Shown one piece after another: positions 1-9,152 of a DNA stretch of 64,000 bases. The stretch comes from Gelidibacter gilvus (GTDB lineage: Bacteria; Bacteroidota; Bacteroidia; Flavobacteriales; Flavobacteriaceae). The notes under the pieces were generated by a model, which was given only the letters and a program-made list of their open reading frames with translations, ran no database searches and was not told where the DNA came from. The position numbers and the translations under genes were made by a program. Position 1 is the stretch's first letter, and every line of letters begins with the position of its first letter. The stretch is from contig NZ_SDDZ01000006.1 of NCBI RefSeq assembly GCF_004115975.1, positions 62,001 to 126,000 of the forward strand, read 5' to 3'.

Positions 1-2392
1 CGGACGTGGGTACATAATCAAAGCTAAGCGTGCTGTGTGTTTCACCGATGCCGATTTGCTGTTTAAGGATTCCTATTCTCGGTCCGGCGGCATAGGTATA
101 GGAGTTTTCAGTAACGCCTTCCGCCAAGGGTGCCATTAACGGGATGAATAATGAGTTGTAATGAAGTCCTCCTTTTTTAAATTCCTCGATTGCTTTTTCA
201 TCATCGCCATTCATCAAAGGTTCCCCCCAATTGCGCGTGCTTAATTTATACTTCAACTCATCACATAAAGCAGTTGATAGTGTGGGTCCTTCGCCTTCAA
301 TACTGATGAGCATTCCGCCGAAAATGGTATTGCGAACATCTAGGAAATCTTGCCGAGTAGGCAAATTTTTATCGTATTCTGACCATCCAGCTACTAAGCG
401 TTTTACTGTTTTTGTCTTGCTTTTTATCGTTAGGTACAAACCGGCAATATTTTGACCTAAAAGATGATCCTTAGGTACTTGTATGGCAAATTTATACTGG
501 CTTTGTGCGCTTAATCTATTGTCATCAATAGTTAAACTGACATCATGTGGAATATCATTTCCTGAAGCGTAGTAGGTAAATACATAAGGTGGGATGACGA
601 TTTTCTCAAGGAATGACGTCACCATTTGAGCAGTTTCTTCTCGGTCTTGTGCATTTAAAACGACCCCATTGGTGGTCTCCGCCATGATGTCAAAGGAATC
701 AAAGGATGTTCCTTTCACGCTTAATACTACAGCAGGTGGACCACTCTTGAAAAAAGGTTCCATCTTCGGATCAAAAGTATCATCATTATCGCCATCCGTC
801 GCAAAAATAATCAGGTCGTTTCTGGTTTGAGAGGCCCTGAGCAGCCAGGTGTACAATGAGGAGTCTGTTGGCCATTTCTCCAATCGCGCTGTAGGGTATT
901 TTGTCAAGATGGATTTTTCAAGGGTATCAATAAACGAATCCATGCCTTCATCTCGATATTCCAAAGGCATGCTCCTGGAGATATCGTACATGATGAGCAC
1001 TTTGGGCGTCCGTTGGTTATTTTCCATGATTGCCTTTACCGGACTCCCATTATCTACAATACTAAAATCGGTAGCGGATAGGCCTTCAACAAATTCACCT
1101 TCGGCATTTGTGGGTGTTACTTCTAATTTCACCAGCGGAAAAAGTGCGGGAATAGCGGCTATTTCCAGTTTGGTCACTGTTTTTTGAAGATCTTTATCCG
1201 GTTTCTCCATGATGCCATTTCCATCAATTTTTGGATTGTCGCCTGAAAGATCCATGACTTTACCTTCCAGAGTAAAAGGATTTCCTATAAAAGACCGTTC
1301 TTCCATAAATGGCAACTCCAGATCAAAACCTTGGAGGGATAAAGTTGGTGTAAACGTTCTTAAATCACCAAAGGAAGTCACCATTTGTTCTTCTAAGGTC
1401 AGACCATTTTCAAACGACAAGCCCACGCGGTTTCCTATCAGTTCATGAACGAACCATTCCCCTGAAATCAATTCTGTTTCTACTTCTGGATCAATTCCTG
1501 CACGAAAACTTAAGCTTAAATTTATTTTCTCATCATTCAATACCGCAGGTTGAGCCGGTCTTAAATCTGCTTTTGCCTTGTTTTTTAATTCTCCAAAAGG
1601 AACTTTAGGGTCAAACAGGTGTGCATAACATGTTTTTCCGTCCCATTCAAACTCAACTGTTGGTGTTCCATTTCCATAGTGGTCCCAGCGGAAACTGCTG
1701 GTAAGTGGGCTGATTTTTTCTTTATCGGGTAAGGTCTGCCAAACCTCATCGGCCAGTTTTTTACTGGCAGACAAATCGGGGTTAATAAGGTCATAATTCC
1801 TGGAGTTGTTGTTATACGCTCCCAATTCTTTTGCCCATCGCTCCCTGGTGGCATCATCAATAGCAGGTGCGAAAGGTCGTTTTATTGGCCGATAAAAGAA
1901 GGAAGGAACTTCTTCATCCGGGATATCTTTTATATCAAGTATTTCATAGACCACCTTTGATTTGATCCCGGCTTGCGCGTACATTTCATGTAAAAGTTCC
2001 GCTTTTTCACGAGGTGTTGCAAATCCATATCGCAAAGCTCCTTTCGTGCCATATTTCATGGCGGTTTGCATGCCATGGATTTCTGCGCGTTTAGCCGGCA
2101 TCAGGTGGATATCATCCCTTACAAAATCAAACATTGCTTTGGGGTCTTTACCAGCAATTAATTTTTTATATCTGCCTTCCAAATGATCAGGGCTGGTTTC
2201 TAAGGCCATTAACATCTCTTCCCAAACCTTATAAGGCCCTTCTCCTGAACCCAAGTAGTTTGTGGGGGTTTCCTTATTTTCATTGCATCTCCACAAAACA
2301 GGAGCAATGCCGGTTACCAGGCCGATAAGCGCCATTTGCTTTAAAAACTCACGCCTAGGTTTTTCAGGTGAATTACCCTTGTCTTTATTCAT
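1..2392 (-). CDS. Tat-exported von Willebrand factor A domain protein (3' end outside window)
   Basis: About 797 residues are visible and the frame is open to the window edge, so the C-terminus is missing. The N-terminus carries a twin-arginine-like signal (P-R-R-E-F-L-K at residues 12-18, then a hydrophobic stretch to about residue 34), which suggests export of a folded protein. Residues 115-145 resemble the helix around a transglutaminase active site (segment ending GIKSKVV), but no Cys stands at the nucleophile position. A vWA domain follows: the MIDAS motif D470-I-S-R-S474 and the T532-D533-G534 turn are intact, so a bound divalent metal is expected. The start ATG at 2392 is the only one just before the signal. 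The gene is divergent from an araC-type gene 276 bp away. Substrate and function are unknown; a surface or periplasmic binding role is an inference. Confidence 0.75.
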   Translation of the reverse strand, partial: MNKDKGNSPEKPRREFLKQMALIGLVTGIAPVLWRCNENKETPTNYLGSGEGPYKVWEEMLMALETSPDHLEGRYKKLIAGKDPKAMFDFVRDDIHLMPAKRAEIHGMQTAMKYGTKGALRYGFATPREKAELLHEMYAQAGIKSKVVYEILDIKDIPDEEVPSFFYRPIKRPFAPAIDDATRERWAKELGAYNNNSRNYDLINPDLSASKKLADEVWQTLPDKEKISPLTSSFRWDHYGNGTPTVEFEWDGKTCYAHLFDPKVPFGELKNKAKADLRPAQPAVLNDEKINLSLSFRAGIDPEVETELISGEWFVHELIGNRVGLSFENGLTLEEQMVTSFGDLRTFTPTLSLQGFDLELPFMEERSFIGNPFTLEGKVMDLSGDNPKIDGNGIMEKPDKDLQKTVTKLEIAAIPALFPLVKLEVTPTNAEGEFVEGLSATDFSIVDNGSPVKAIMENNQRTPKVLIMYDISRSMPLEYRDEGMDSFIDTLEKSILTKYPTARLEKWPTDSSLYTWLLRASQTRNDLIIFATDGDNDDTFDPKMEPFFKSGPPAVVLSVKGTSFDSFDIMAETTNGVVLNAQDREETAQMVTSFLEKIVIPPYVFTYYASGNDIPHDVSLTIDDNRLSAQSQYKFAIQVPKDHLLGQNIAGLYLTIKSKTKTVKRLVAGWSEYDKNLPTRQDFLDVRNTIFGGMLISIEGEGPTLSTALCDELKYKLSTRNWGEPLMNGDDEKAIEEFKKGGLHYNSLFIPLMAPLAEGVTENSYTYAAGPRIGILKQQIGIGETHSTLSFDYVPTS

Positions 2393-2668
2393 AAGGAAAT
2401 ATATTTAATAGGATTATATAAAATGAAAAGATAATAAAAGAATTTGAATAGTAGGGTCACCTAAATAATGTGTTCGAGTTAATGCCTTCCCATTTTACGC
2501 TCATAAGGTTTAGTTTTTAGTAATGATAACTACCAAAGTTGATTAAGAAAGCTATGGCCATATAACTCCTATTTATCAAGTACTAATACTATATTGTCCC
2601 GTATAAATTAAATAGCATTATTTTTGAATAGTTTAAGCGGGAATAGGCATCCAAACCCGTAAATATGA

Positions 2669-3583
2669 ATGTCGAAAAACGACAACAATCCGATGGTGCA
2701 AAAACAAGCTCGTACAAAATCAGATGTTATGAAAGTACTTCCATTTAAAATTCCAAAACCCGAACATGACGCTCTAGTCTATCAGGAAGATAAGGGCATT
2801 TTATTCTATGATAAATTACACCAACATGAAGAGATTCAGATAAGTTATATCATTAAAGGCGAAGGGAAATTAATTGTTGGCGATACCGTAAATTACTATA
2901 AACCTAATGATATTCTGGTTATTGGAAGCTATCTGCCACATATTCTTAAAAGTGACGTCAGCGCTACTGAGGAATCAGAAATGTTAACCTTGTTTTTCAC
3001 CAAAAAATCCTTTGGGACTAATTTTTTTAACATGGAAGAGACGAAGGCTTTACAGCCTTTCTTTACCAGGGCAACACATGGTTTTAAAGCCATTTCAGAT
3101 AGTGAAGACATGGCACGGCTTTTCTTATCGTTAAGATCGGCGGAAAAGTTGGATCGGTTTTTAATTTTGCTAAAATTATTGAAGCTCGGATCTTCATGTG
3201 AGTATCAAAGCTTATCCTCTTTTATATATGACAAACACTATTCGGATTCTGAAGGCCATCGCATGCGCGATATTTTTGAATTCACGATGGGCAACTTTAA
3301 CGCGAATATTACCTTAGAAGACGTTTCTGATAAGGCAAATATGACGAAGAACGCGTTCTGTAAATACTTTAAGAAACGGACGAACAAAACATATTTTCAA
3401 TTTTTAACCGAATTACGGGTCGAACATGCTACAAAATTATTAGTATCAGAAAACCAATTCACCATTGCCGAAATTGCCTATGAATCGGGATTTAAAAATA
3501 TCTCCAATTTTAACAGGCAGTTTAAAGTGATAAAAAAAGACACGCCCTCCGATTTCAGAAAAGAAAACATAGCAACTTTTTAG
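2669..3583 (+). CDS. AraC family transcriptional regulator with N-terminal cupin domain
   Basis: This is a 304-residue regulator. Residues about 21-120 look like an AraC-type cupin sensor domain, and residues about 205-300 hold the double helix-turn-helix, with the usual second-motif pattern IAEIAYESGFKNISNFNRQF followed by the conserved P-S-D-F-R segment. ATGs at 2669 and 2693 extend a conserved-looking start at 2729 (MKVLPFKI), which may be the true N-terminus; the extension is polar and poorly structured. The gene is divergent from the vWA gene and convergent with the M24 peptidase gene. AraC regulators with cupin domains usually sense small molecules such as sugars; the ligand here cannot be read from sequence. 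Confidence 0.88.
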   Translation: MSKNDNNPMVQKQARTKSDVMKVLPFKIPKPEHDALVYQEDKGILFYDKLHQHEEIQISYIIKGEGKLIVGDTVNYYKPNDILVIGSYLPHILKSDVSATEESEMLTLFFTKKSFGTNFFNMEETKALQPFFTRATHGFKAISDSEDMARLFLSLRSAEKLDRFLILLKLLKLGSSCEYQSLSSFIYDKHYSDSEGHRMRDIFEFTMGNFNANITLEDVSDKANMTKNAFCKYFKKRTNKTYFQFLTELRVEHATKLLVSENQFTIAEIAYESGFKNISNFNRQFKVIKKDTPSDFRKENIATF

Positions 3584-3648
3584 TGATTATCAATGAATGG
3601 GATACATGAACACCCGTCTTTCTAAAAACCTGAATTTCAATTAGAAAC

Positions 3649-3684
3649 GAACTGTTTCACACCTCCAAAAAACAGTTCATTTTT
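3649..3684 (+). terminator. Intrinsic terminator after the araC-type gene
   Basis: The 9-bp arms GAACTGTTT (3649-3657) and AAACAGTTC (3670-3678) form a perfect stem, followed by a T-rich run. It lies 65 bp past the AraC stop and 71 bp from the convergent M24 gene end, so it may serve both strands. Confidence 0.7.
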
Positions 3685-3754
3685 AAGAATTACGCTTTCA
3701 ACCTGATCACAAAGGCTCAAATTTTGCCGATAAGTGGAAAAAAAAAGCAGGTAT

Positions 3755-4975
3755 CTAAAGCGTTACGCCAAATGGATCCTCAATAGAGAACATCGGTTCT
3801 GTAAACCATTTAGGGCCTTGTTTGGTCATATAAATATGATCTTCATGGCGAATACCAAATTGGTCTGGCACACAAATCATAGGTTCGATACTAAAACACA
3901 TTCCTGGCTCTAAAACAGTTTCTTCATTTCTAACAACATAAGGCCATTCGTGAATATCCAGGCCAATTCCATGCCCAGTACGATGTGGCAGCCCAGGCAA
4001 TTCATAATCAGGTCCGAGGCCATGTGCTTCAATCACCACACGCGATGCATCATCAATAGAGGAAAAAGTGTTTCCTAACTGAGCGGCATCAAAAGCGGCT
4101 TGTTGGGTTTCTTTCTCTATATTCCAAATACGTTTTTTCAATTCGCTAATTGTACCAAACACATAAGTGCGGGTAATATCTGAGAGATACCCATGCAATT
4201 CACAACCGGTATCTATGAGGACCATTTCGCCGTCTTCCAAATCCTTAGGGGTCTTGACGCCATGAGGAAATGAGGTATCCACACCAAACAATACGATGCA
4301 AAAATAAGACCCTGACGGAATTCCATAACGCTTATGCGCTTCGTGAATAAAGTCAGTGACTTCTTTAGCGCTGATGCCAACATGAAGAATTCTTGCGACG
4401 GCTTTCTGCACTTCTAAAGTAATCGTCATGGCATGCTGAATGATAGCGATCTCAGCTTCAGATTTTACCATTCTGCATCCTGCAGTGATCGGTTTGGCAT
4501 TGACAAGTTCAAATTTCGGATTCGCTTTTGCAATCCCATCGGTTATAAAAAATGGCGCACTTTCATCTATAAAAACAACCCCGCTATCCACACCATTTTC
4601 AGAACATACCTGAGCTAACAATTGATAAGGGCTTTCGTGTTCCTCCCAACAATGGATGGTTCCTTCAACCTCCATGAAATCTAAAATTGTCCCTTTTTCA
4701 AAACTTGGAGCGATATAATGCACGATTCCATTTGGAAATAACAAAGCACCAACCATACGCTCGCTGGAATTCCATTTCATCCCAGTGAAATAATAGAGGT
4801 TGTTCCCAGCGTGCAAATACATGACCTGTGCTTTTTGATCTTGCATTAATTGACAAGCTTTCTCAATCCGTGAATTAAATTCGCTTTTTTGTATCGGTTT
4901 TACTAAATGTGCATTAGGTGTGATGGCACTTAATTCGGCGTCAATTGTACTCCCACCGATTCCTTTTGTTTTCAT
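3755..4975 (-). CDS. Xaa-Pro peptidase family protein (M24)
   Basis: This 406-residue cytosolic metallopeptidase has a creatinase-like N-terminal domain (residues about 30-165) and a pita-bread catalytic domain. The five M24 metal ligands can be placed: D255 and D266 (D-x10-D), H335, E364 and E378, so a dinuclear-metal active site is intact. Family members remove N-terminal residues preceding proline or process dipeptides such as X-Pro. The start ATG at 4975 is adopted because no better start lies inside the domain. The gene is monocistronic and convergent with the AraC gene. Close paralogues include prolidases (PepQ) and aminopeptidase P; sequence alone does not separate them here. Confidence 0.9.
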   Translation of the reverse strand: MKTKGIGGSTIDAELSAITPNAHLVKPIQKSEFNSRIEKACQLMQDQKAQVMYLHAGNNLYYFTGMKWNSSERMVGALLFPNGIVHYIAPSFEKGTILDFMEVEGTIHCWEEHESPYQLLAQVCSENGVDSGVVFIDESAPFFITDGIAKANPKFELVNAKPITAGCRMVKSEAEIAIIQHAMTITLEVQKAVARILHVGISAKEVTDFIHEAHKRYGIPSGSYFCIVLFGVDTSFPHGVKTPKDLEDGEMVLIDTGCELHGYLSDITRTYVFGTISELKKRIWNIEKETQQAAFDAAQLGNTFSSIDDASRVVIEAHGLGPDYELPGLPHRTGHGIGLDIHEWPYVVRNEETVLEPGMCFSIEPMICVPDQFGIRHEDHIYMTKQGPKWFTEPMFSIEDPFGVTL

Positions 4976-5555
4976 AAATTATTAATTTTAAAATGTTCTA
5001 TCTGGACGAAATGCGTGGCAATATAATGAGGCTTTTTTTTGAAATCACCTCTGAAACCGAAACTTGTACTTTTCATTTATTCGTAATTTGCCTAAGGCTC
5101 CCTTACTTGTAAACCTCAAACACAAAAATATAATTGTCCTTAAACAGATTACTTTCAAGATAACTAAATCCAATCAATTGTTTTCTCTATCTCATATTTT
5201 CTTTGAAAACAAACCTACAAATTTAGACCGAACACACTTAGCATAATAATAGTCTGTTATCCATAACTAATACTATATCATCTAAATTTCTAAGATTTTT
5301 AAGTTAACGGAATATTATTATTCGCAACAATGGAATTTACGAGATCCGTCTGGAAATAGATAAATGAAAGTAGTTGAAGGATAAAACAAGGTTGAGCGTG
5401 TCATATTTAAAAAAAATCATTTTTCCTAATCCATAATATCACAATGACCACATGAAGCAGAAATATATTCAAAATCTCTCTTGACTATTCAAGTTGAAAA
5501 TGATATCTTTAAAAACCCTTCACTCTTGGAGATACACTCTTAAAATTTTAAAATT
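4976..5555. other. 580-bp AT-rich intergenic region
   Basis: This divergent spacer lies between the M24 and M28 peptidase genes. A 60-codon frame at 5064-5246 starts with TTG and has no recognisable content. I see no repeat or RNA; the promoters of both flanking genes should lie here. Confidence 0.6.
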
Positions 5556-7121
5556 ATGCGTAAACTAACTTTTGCGTTATGGCTATTATTTATTCCAGCC
5601 GTACTCTTTGCACAGGAAGCATCCGTAATGCAGCAAATCAAAAAAGAAGGAATAGAAAACTCGCAAGTGATGGATATCGCTTTCCATCTCACTGAAAAAA
5701 GCGGCCCTCGATTGATGAATAGTCCTGGATATTATAGGGCTATGGATTATTCGATGGATCAATTAAAAGCGTGGGGACTTGAAAATGTGGCGAAGGACGA
5801 ATGGGGCGATTTTGGAAAAGGATGGGAATTGAAAAAATTCTATATCGCTATGAAATCCCCTTGGTACAAACCAATAATTGCATTTCCAAAATCTTGGACA
5901 AGCGGCACCAACGGTCTGAAAACAGCAACAGTTATCCTTATCGATCCTCAAGCAGATAGTACTGCTCTGGTTAATAACTACAAAGGAAAACTTGCAGGCA
6001 AGATTTTGGCTATGGATAAATTAATCGAATACAAATTGAATGATAAAGCCGATTTAGTGCGCTATACCAAAGCCGAATTAGATTCTTTGGGAGCTGTTCA
6101 ATTGAACAAAAAAGAAGCGGATACTATAGGAATGGCAGAGCGTAGAAAAAAATGGATTCAGTCTTGGAGAGAGTCCAGAAAAAAAGCCGAAATACTTGGA
6201 AATCTTGCCAGGGAAGAAGGCGCTGTGGCCATCATTAGTTCTTCGCCGAGAAATCATGACGGAACTGTCTTTGTTCAACAAGGAGGGTCACATGCCATGG
6301 ACGCCCCGGAAAACTTTCTGGATATCGCAATGGCTTTGGAAGACTATAATATGATTTTAAGATTGGTTCGCGCCAATGAACCGGTGGAGCTGGATTTAGA
6401 AGTCGATTCTCAATTTTATACAGATCAAGAGAAAGGCTATAATGTGATAGGTCAAATTACGGGTACAGACCCCAAACTGAAAGATGAAGTGGTGATGATT
6501 GGTGGGCATTTAGATTCGTGGCAAGGTTCGGTTGGCGCGACAGATAACGCTGCTGGTTCCGCCGTGATGATGGAAGCCATGCGGATTTTGAAGACCTTGA
6601 ATATCAAACCAAAACGCACGGTACGTATTGGACTTTGGGGAGGAGAAGAACAAGGCATACACGGTTCTAGAGGTTATGTGTCCAAAACTTTTGCCAATAG
6701 AGAAGATATGAAACTAAAGCCCGCTCATGAAAAATTCAATGTCTATTTCAACCTCGATAACGGTACGGGACGTATCAATGGCATTTATTTACAAGAAAAC
6801 GAAGCCGCCCGTGATATCATGAAGAAATGGCTCAGCCCTTTTGAAGATTTGGGAGCTACGACCATAACTGCGGGAAATACTGGAGGAACAGATCATTTAT
6901 CCTTTGACGGTGTTGGTCTGCCAGGATTCCAATTTATTCAGGATGAGGTAGAATATAATTCCCGAACGCATCACAGCAATATGGACAGCTACGATCATTT
7001 GGTGGAAGATGATTTAAAACAAGCGGCTACCGTAATGGCCGGTTTGATTTATCAGGCTGCAATGAGTGATCAAAAAGTTCCTCGAAAAGAATTGCCTAAG
7101 GCACAAAAAAGCCAATTTTAG
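5556..7121 (+). CDS. Secreted M28 family zinc peptidase (carboxypeptidase Q-like)
   Basis: A 521-residue protein with a Sec signal peptide (residues 1-19, cleavage after L-F-A). The M28 catalytic domain occupies about residues 295-500, with H318-x-D320, bridging D330 in TDNAAGSA, the catalytic pair E364-E365, D401 in NLDNGTG and H472-H473, which together provide the co-catalytic zinc site and general base. Residues about 100-290 fit the PA-type insert seen in plasma glutamate carboxypeptidase-like enzymes. It probably cleaves di- or oligopeptides in the periplasm or outside the cell for nutrient recovery. It is monocistronic, with a hairpin terminator behind it. The assignment to the carboxypeptidase Q branch rather than aminopeptidase is by overall layout. 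Confidence 0.9.
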   Translation: MRKLTFALWLLFIPAVLFAQEASVMQQIKKEGIENSQVMDIAFHLTEKSGPRLMNSPGYYRAMDYSMDQLKAWGLENVAKDEWGDFGKGWELKKFYIAMKSPWYKPIIAFPKSWTSGTNGLKTATVILIDPQADSTALVNNYKGKLAGKILAMDKLIEYKLNDKADLVRYTKAELDSLGAVQLNKKEADTIGMAERRKKWIQSWRESRKKAEILGNLAREEGAVAIISSSPRNHDGTVFVQQGGSHAMDAPENFLDIAMALEDYNMILRLVRANEPVELDLEVDSQFYTDQEKGYNVIGQITGTDPKLKDEVVMIGGHLDSWQGSVGATDNAAGSAVMMEAMRILKTLNIKPKRTVRIGLWGGEEQGIHGSRGYVSKTFANREDMKLKPAHEKFNVYFNLDNGTGRINGIYLQENEAARDIMKKWLSPFEDLGATTITAGNTGGTDHLSFDGVGLPGFQFIQDEVEYNSRTHHSNMDSYDHLVEDDLKQAATVMAGLIYQAAMSDQKVPRKELPKAQKSQF

Positions 7122-7157
7122 TTCCAGATAACAGATGGGATAAAATTTCTAAAGAAA

Positions 7158-7187
7158 AACAGCCATGCTTTAAATTGTATGGCTGTT
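7158..7187 (+). terminator. Probable intrinsic terminator of the M28 peptidase gene
   Basis: Arms AACAGCCAT and ATGGCTGTT form a 9-bp perfect stem around a 12-nt loop, 36 bp past the stop. The downstream T-run is interrupted, so termination strength is uncertain. Confidence 0.55.
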
Positions 7188-7337
7188 GTGCTTTAGAAAA
7201 GGCTGAAAGTTCGTAGATTCCAGCTTAGTAATTTACTTTTAACATGAGAGCATTTGGATTTTTCTATGATAGTAAAAACCAGCCATCTGAAAAGTTGAAA
7301 GGCTGATATGCAATCATATCTACTAGAAGGAGACTAT

Positions 7338-7784
7338 CTATTTTAGATGATTCCTATCCCAATCCCTGATCTCATTGGTGACATCCTGTGAGGTTCTATT
7401 GGTCCGTTTTGCGATTCGATTGGTCATGTGTTCAAAATCCCCTGAATTGTAATTGACATCTTCATCGGTGAGTTTTGGATACCGTTTTCTATAGTCACTC
7501 TCAATATCTGTCCAACGACTCTCTAATTGGCGATCAGGTTTCTCGTTTGGCTGATGTCGGTTTTCTCCGTAATCCACTTCCCCCTGAACATCGTTGGTCC
7601 GTTTGTCCATTCGGTGTTCATTATCGTGAAGACGTTCTGGATTTCCAGTGATTTTTTGATTCTTGTCTTGATCTGACCCTTTTTCAGTGGGTTTGCCATC
7701 TTGACTTTGTTGTGCTTTGTCGAGACCCTGATTTTGTAGTTCCTTGTCTCTATCGTAATTCCGCTTATCTTTATTTGTGTCCAT
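7338..7784 (-). CDS. CsbD-like stress protein with long disordered N-terminus
   Basis: A 148-residue, highly charged protein. The first 85 residues are rich in Lys, Asp, Asn and Gln and look disordered. The last 60 residues form a CsbD-like unit (R-W-x-D-I, Y-R-K-R-Y-P-x-L-T-D-E-D, then I-A-K-R-T-N and E-I-R-D-W). The same unit ends the proteins at 17366-17635 and 22746-22997. The ATG at 7784 is chosen; the frame can be extended to a TTG at 7829 but that adds nothing conserved. CsbD proteins are general-stress proteins of unknown biochemical role, and this one probably serves under osmotic, drying or stationary-phase stress. It stands alone, facing the M28 gene. Confidence 0.75.
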   Translation of the reverse strand: MDTNKDKRNYDRDKELQNQGLDKAQQSQDGKPTEKGSDQDKNQKITGNPERLHDNEHRMDKRTNDVQGEVDYGENRHQPNEKPDRQLESRWTDIESDYRKRYPKLTDEDVNYNSGDFEHMTNRIAKRTNRTSQDVTNEIRDWDRNHLK

Positions 7785-8018
7785 AATTTTGTCGTTTTTA
7801 AATTCCTTATGAAAGTTAGTGATCACCAATCAATAGGTTGAACCTTATAAAGCAAATTTTTGACACTATTGATTTAAGTAAATTATTAATACTATCAGAA
7901 ACCACAAATTTCAGCTCTTAAATTAATACAGCAACTCAAAGTATTTATTGCGACAATCTACTTCACATTTAATGACAATCTTTAGTCATTTATTTATTAA
8001 TCCTAAAACACTTTTATT

Positions 8019-8180
8019 ATGTTAAGATGGTTTATTGTTTGTATCGTTATTGCAATTGTGGCTGGAATTTTCGGATTTGGAGGAATTTCTGATGCAGCTG
8101 CTGGTATTGCCAAAGTGATCTTTTTTATATTTATTATTGGCGCCATTATCGCTTTTTTACTGTTCAAAAAGATTTTTTGA
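8019..8180 (+). CDS. DUF1328 family small membrane protein
   Basis: A 53-residue protein with two predicted membrane helices (residues about 3-20 and 28-48) joined by a short [12 protein letters not shown] loop, which is the signature of the DUF1328/YtjA family. It begins MLRWFIV, typical of the family start, and ends with a basic K-K-I-F tail. Family members are widespread in stress-tolerant bacteria but have no known function. It sits between a CsbD-like gene and alkB, in line with the stress character of this region. An imperfect 20-bp inverted repeat (7971-7990) lies just upstream and could be an operator. Confidence 0.85.
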   Translation: MLRWFIVCIVIAIVAGIFGFGGISDAAAGIAKVIFFIFIIGAIIAFLLFKKIF

Positions 8181-8386
8181 TCGGCATTAAAAAGCTTATT
8201 GGGTTTAGAACTCGTACGTTATCGTCGAAATAACTATCAGAAGTCAGAAGACGTCGGCACGACATAAACGCCGATTTATAATTTCAGACATTTATCGCCT
8301 GAAGTTTTAAAATGAACGACGTGTTGTTTATATTCTTTGAAAGTTTTGCTTCCGACTTACTGAAGAAAATTATATGATTTTAAAGA

Positions 8387-8989
8387 ATGGACTTATTTGA
8401 CCCCTCGCCCATAGCGAATATGTTACCCATTGATGGAGAAGTCCGTTATTATGGAAGCATTCTGGATCCTAAAAGTGCCGATCATTATTTCGACCACTTA
8501 TTAACAAATAGTCGTTGGGAAAATGACCAAGTCCTTATTTTCGGAAAATTGATCGTGACAAAACGTAAGGTCGCCTGGTATGGCGATGAACCATTTCAAT
8601 ATACCTATTCCAAAACCACCAAATTGGCGTTGCCATGGACCAAAGAACTTTTAGAATTAAAAGAAATCGTCGAAAACAAATCGGGAGAAACCTTTAACTC
8701 CTGTTTACTCAATTTATACCATACGGGAGAAGAAGGCATGTCTTGGCACAGTGATGATGAAAAAGATTTAAAAAAGAATGCGGCCATAGGTTCTTTAAGT
8801 CTTGGTGCGGCTCGGAAATTTTCATTTAGGCATAAGGTTACAAATCATACAATTTCCCTCGTGTTGGAAAATGGAAGTCTACTGATTATGAAAGACCAGA
8901 CCCAAGCGCATTGGAAGCACCGCTTACCTCCTACCAAGAAAGTATCAACACCTAGAATTAATTTAACCTTTCGCACGATTGTCTCCTAA
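8387..8989 (+). CDS. alkB: AlkB-like 2-oxoglutarate/Fe(II) dioxygenase
   Basis: A 200-residue protein of the AlkB superfamily, which oxidatively removes methyl groups from alkylated bases (1-methyladenine, 3-methylcytosine). The iron ligands are visible as H121-S-D123 and H178; the R-I-N-L-T-F-R segment near the C-terminus supplies the two arginines that bind 2-oxoglutarate and substrate. Length and motif spacing match the ALKBH2/3-like bacterial group. It is monocistronic and convergent with the catalase gene across a shared terminator. No Ada-like regulator is nearby. Confidence 0.92.
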   Translation: MDLFDPSPIANMLPIDGEVRYYGSILDPKSADHYFDHLLTNSRWENDQVLIFGKLIVTKRKVAWYGDEPFQYTYSKTTKLALPWTKELLELKEIVENKSGETFNSCLLNLYHTGEEGMSWHSDDEKDLKKNAAIGSLSLGAARKFSFRHKVTNHTISLVLENGSLLIMKDQTQAHWKHRLPPTKKVSTPRINLTFRTIVS

Positions 8990-9042
8990 TTTCTGAGGCA
9001 GGTATTAAAGCTTACACTCTCTAAAATCAAATTTCAACAAAC

Positions 9043-9080
9043 TAAAAAACCAAGCCACTTATTCAGTGACTTGGTCTTAA
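9043..9080. terminator. Bidirectional terminator between alkB and catalase
   Basis: An 11-bp stem with one mismatch (ACCAAGCCACT and AGTGACTTGGT) is flanked by A-run and T-rich sequence, between two convergent genes. Confidence 0.7.
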
Positions 9081-9152
9081 TTGAAATGCGCTTTCAAAAT
9101 TCAGATGAAGAAGAGGGTGGATTTACGCTCTTTTCATCCCTTACAAAAATTT

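Noticed and set aside
5064-5246. 60-codon open frame
   Set aside because: TTG start, AT-driven composition, no recognisable motif or ribosome context.
7971-7990. Inverted repeat AATGAC-N8-GTCATT upstream of the DUF1328 gene as an eleventh regulon site
   Set aside because: The half-sites resemble TGAC/GTCA but the gap is 8 instead of 4 bp, so GA and TC are 10 bp apart, and the TA box at 29.5 bp is missing.
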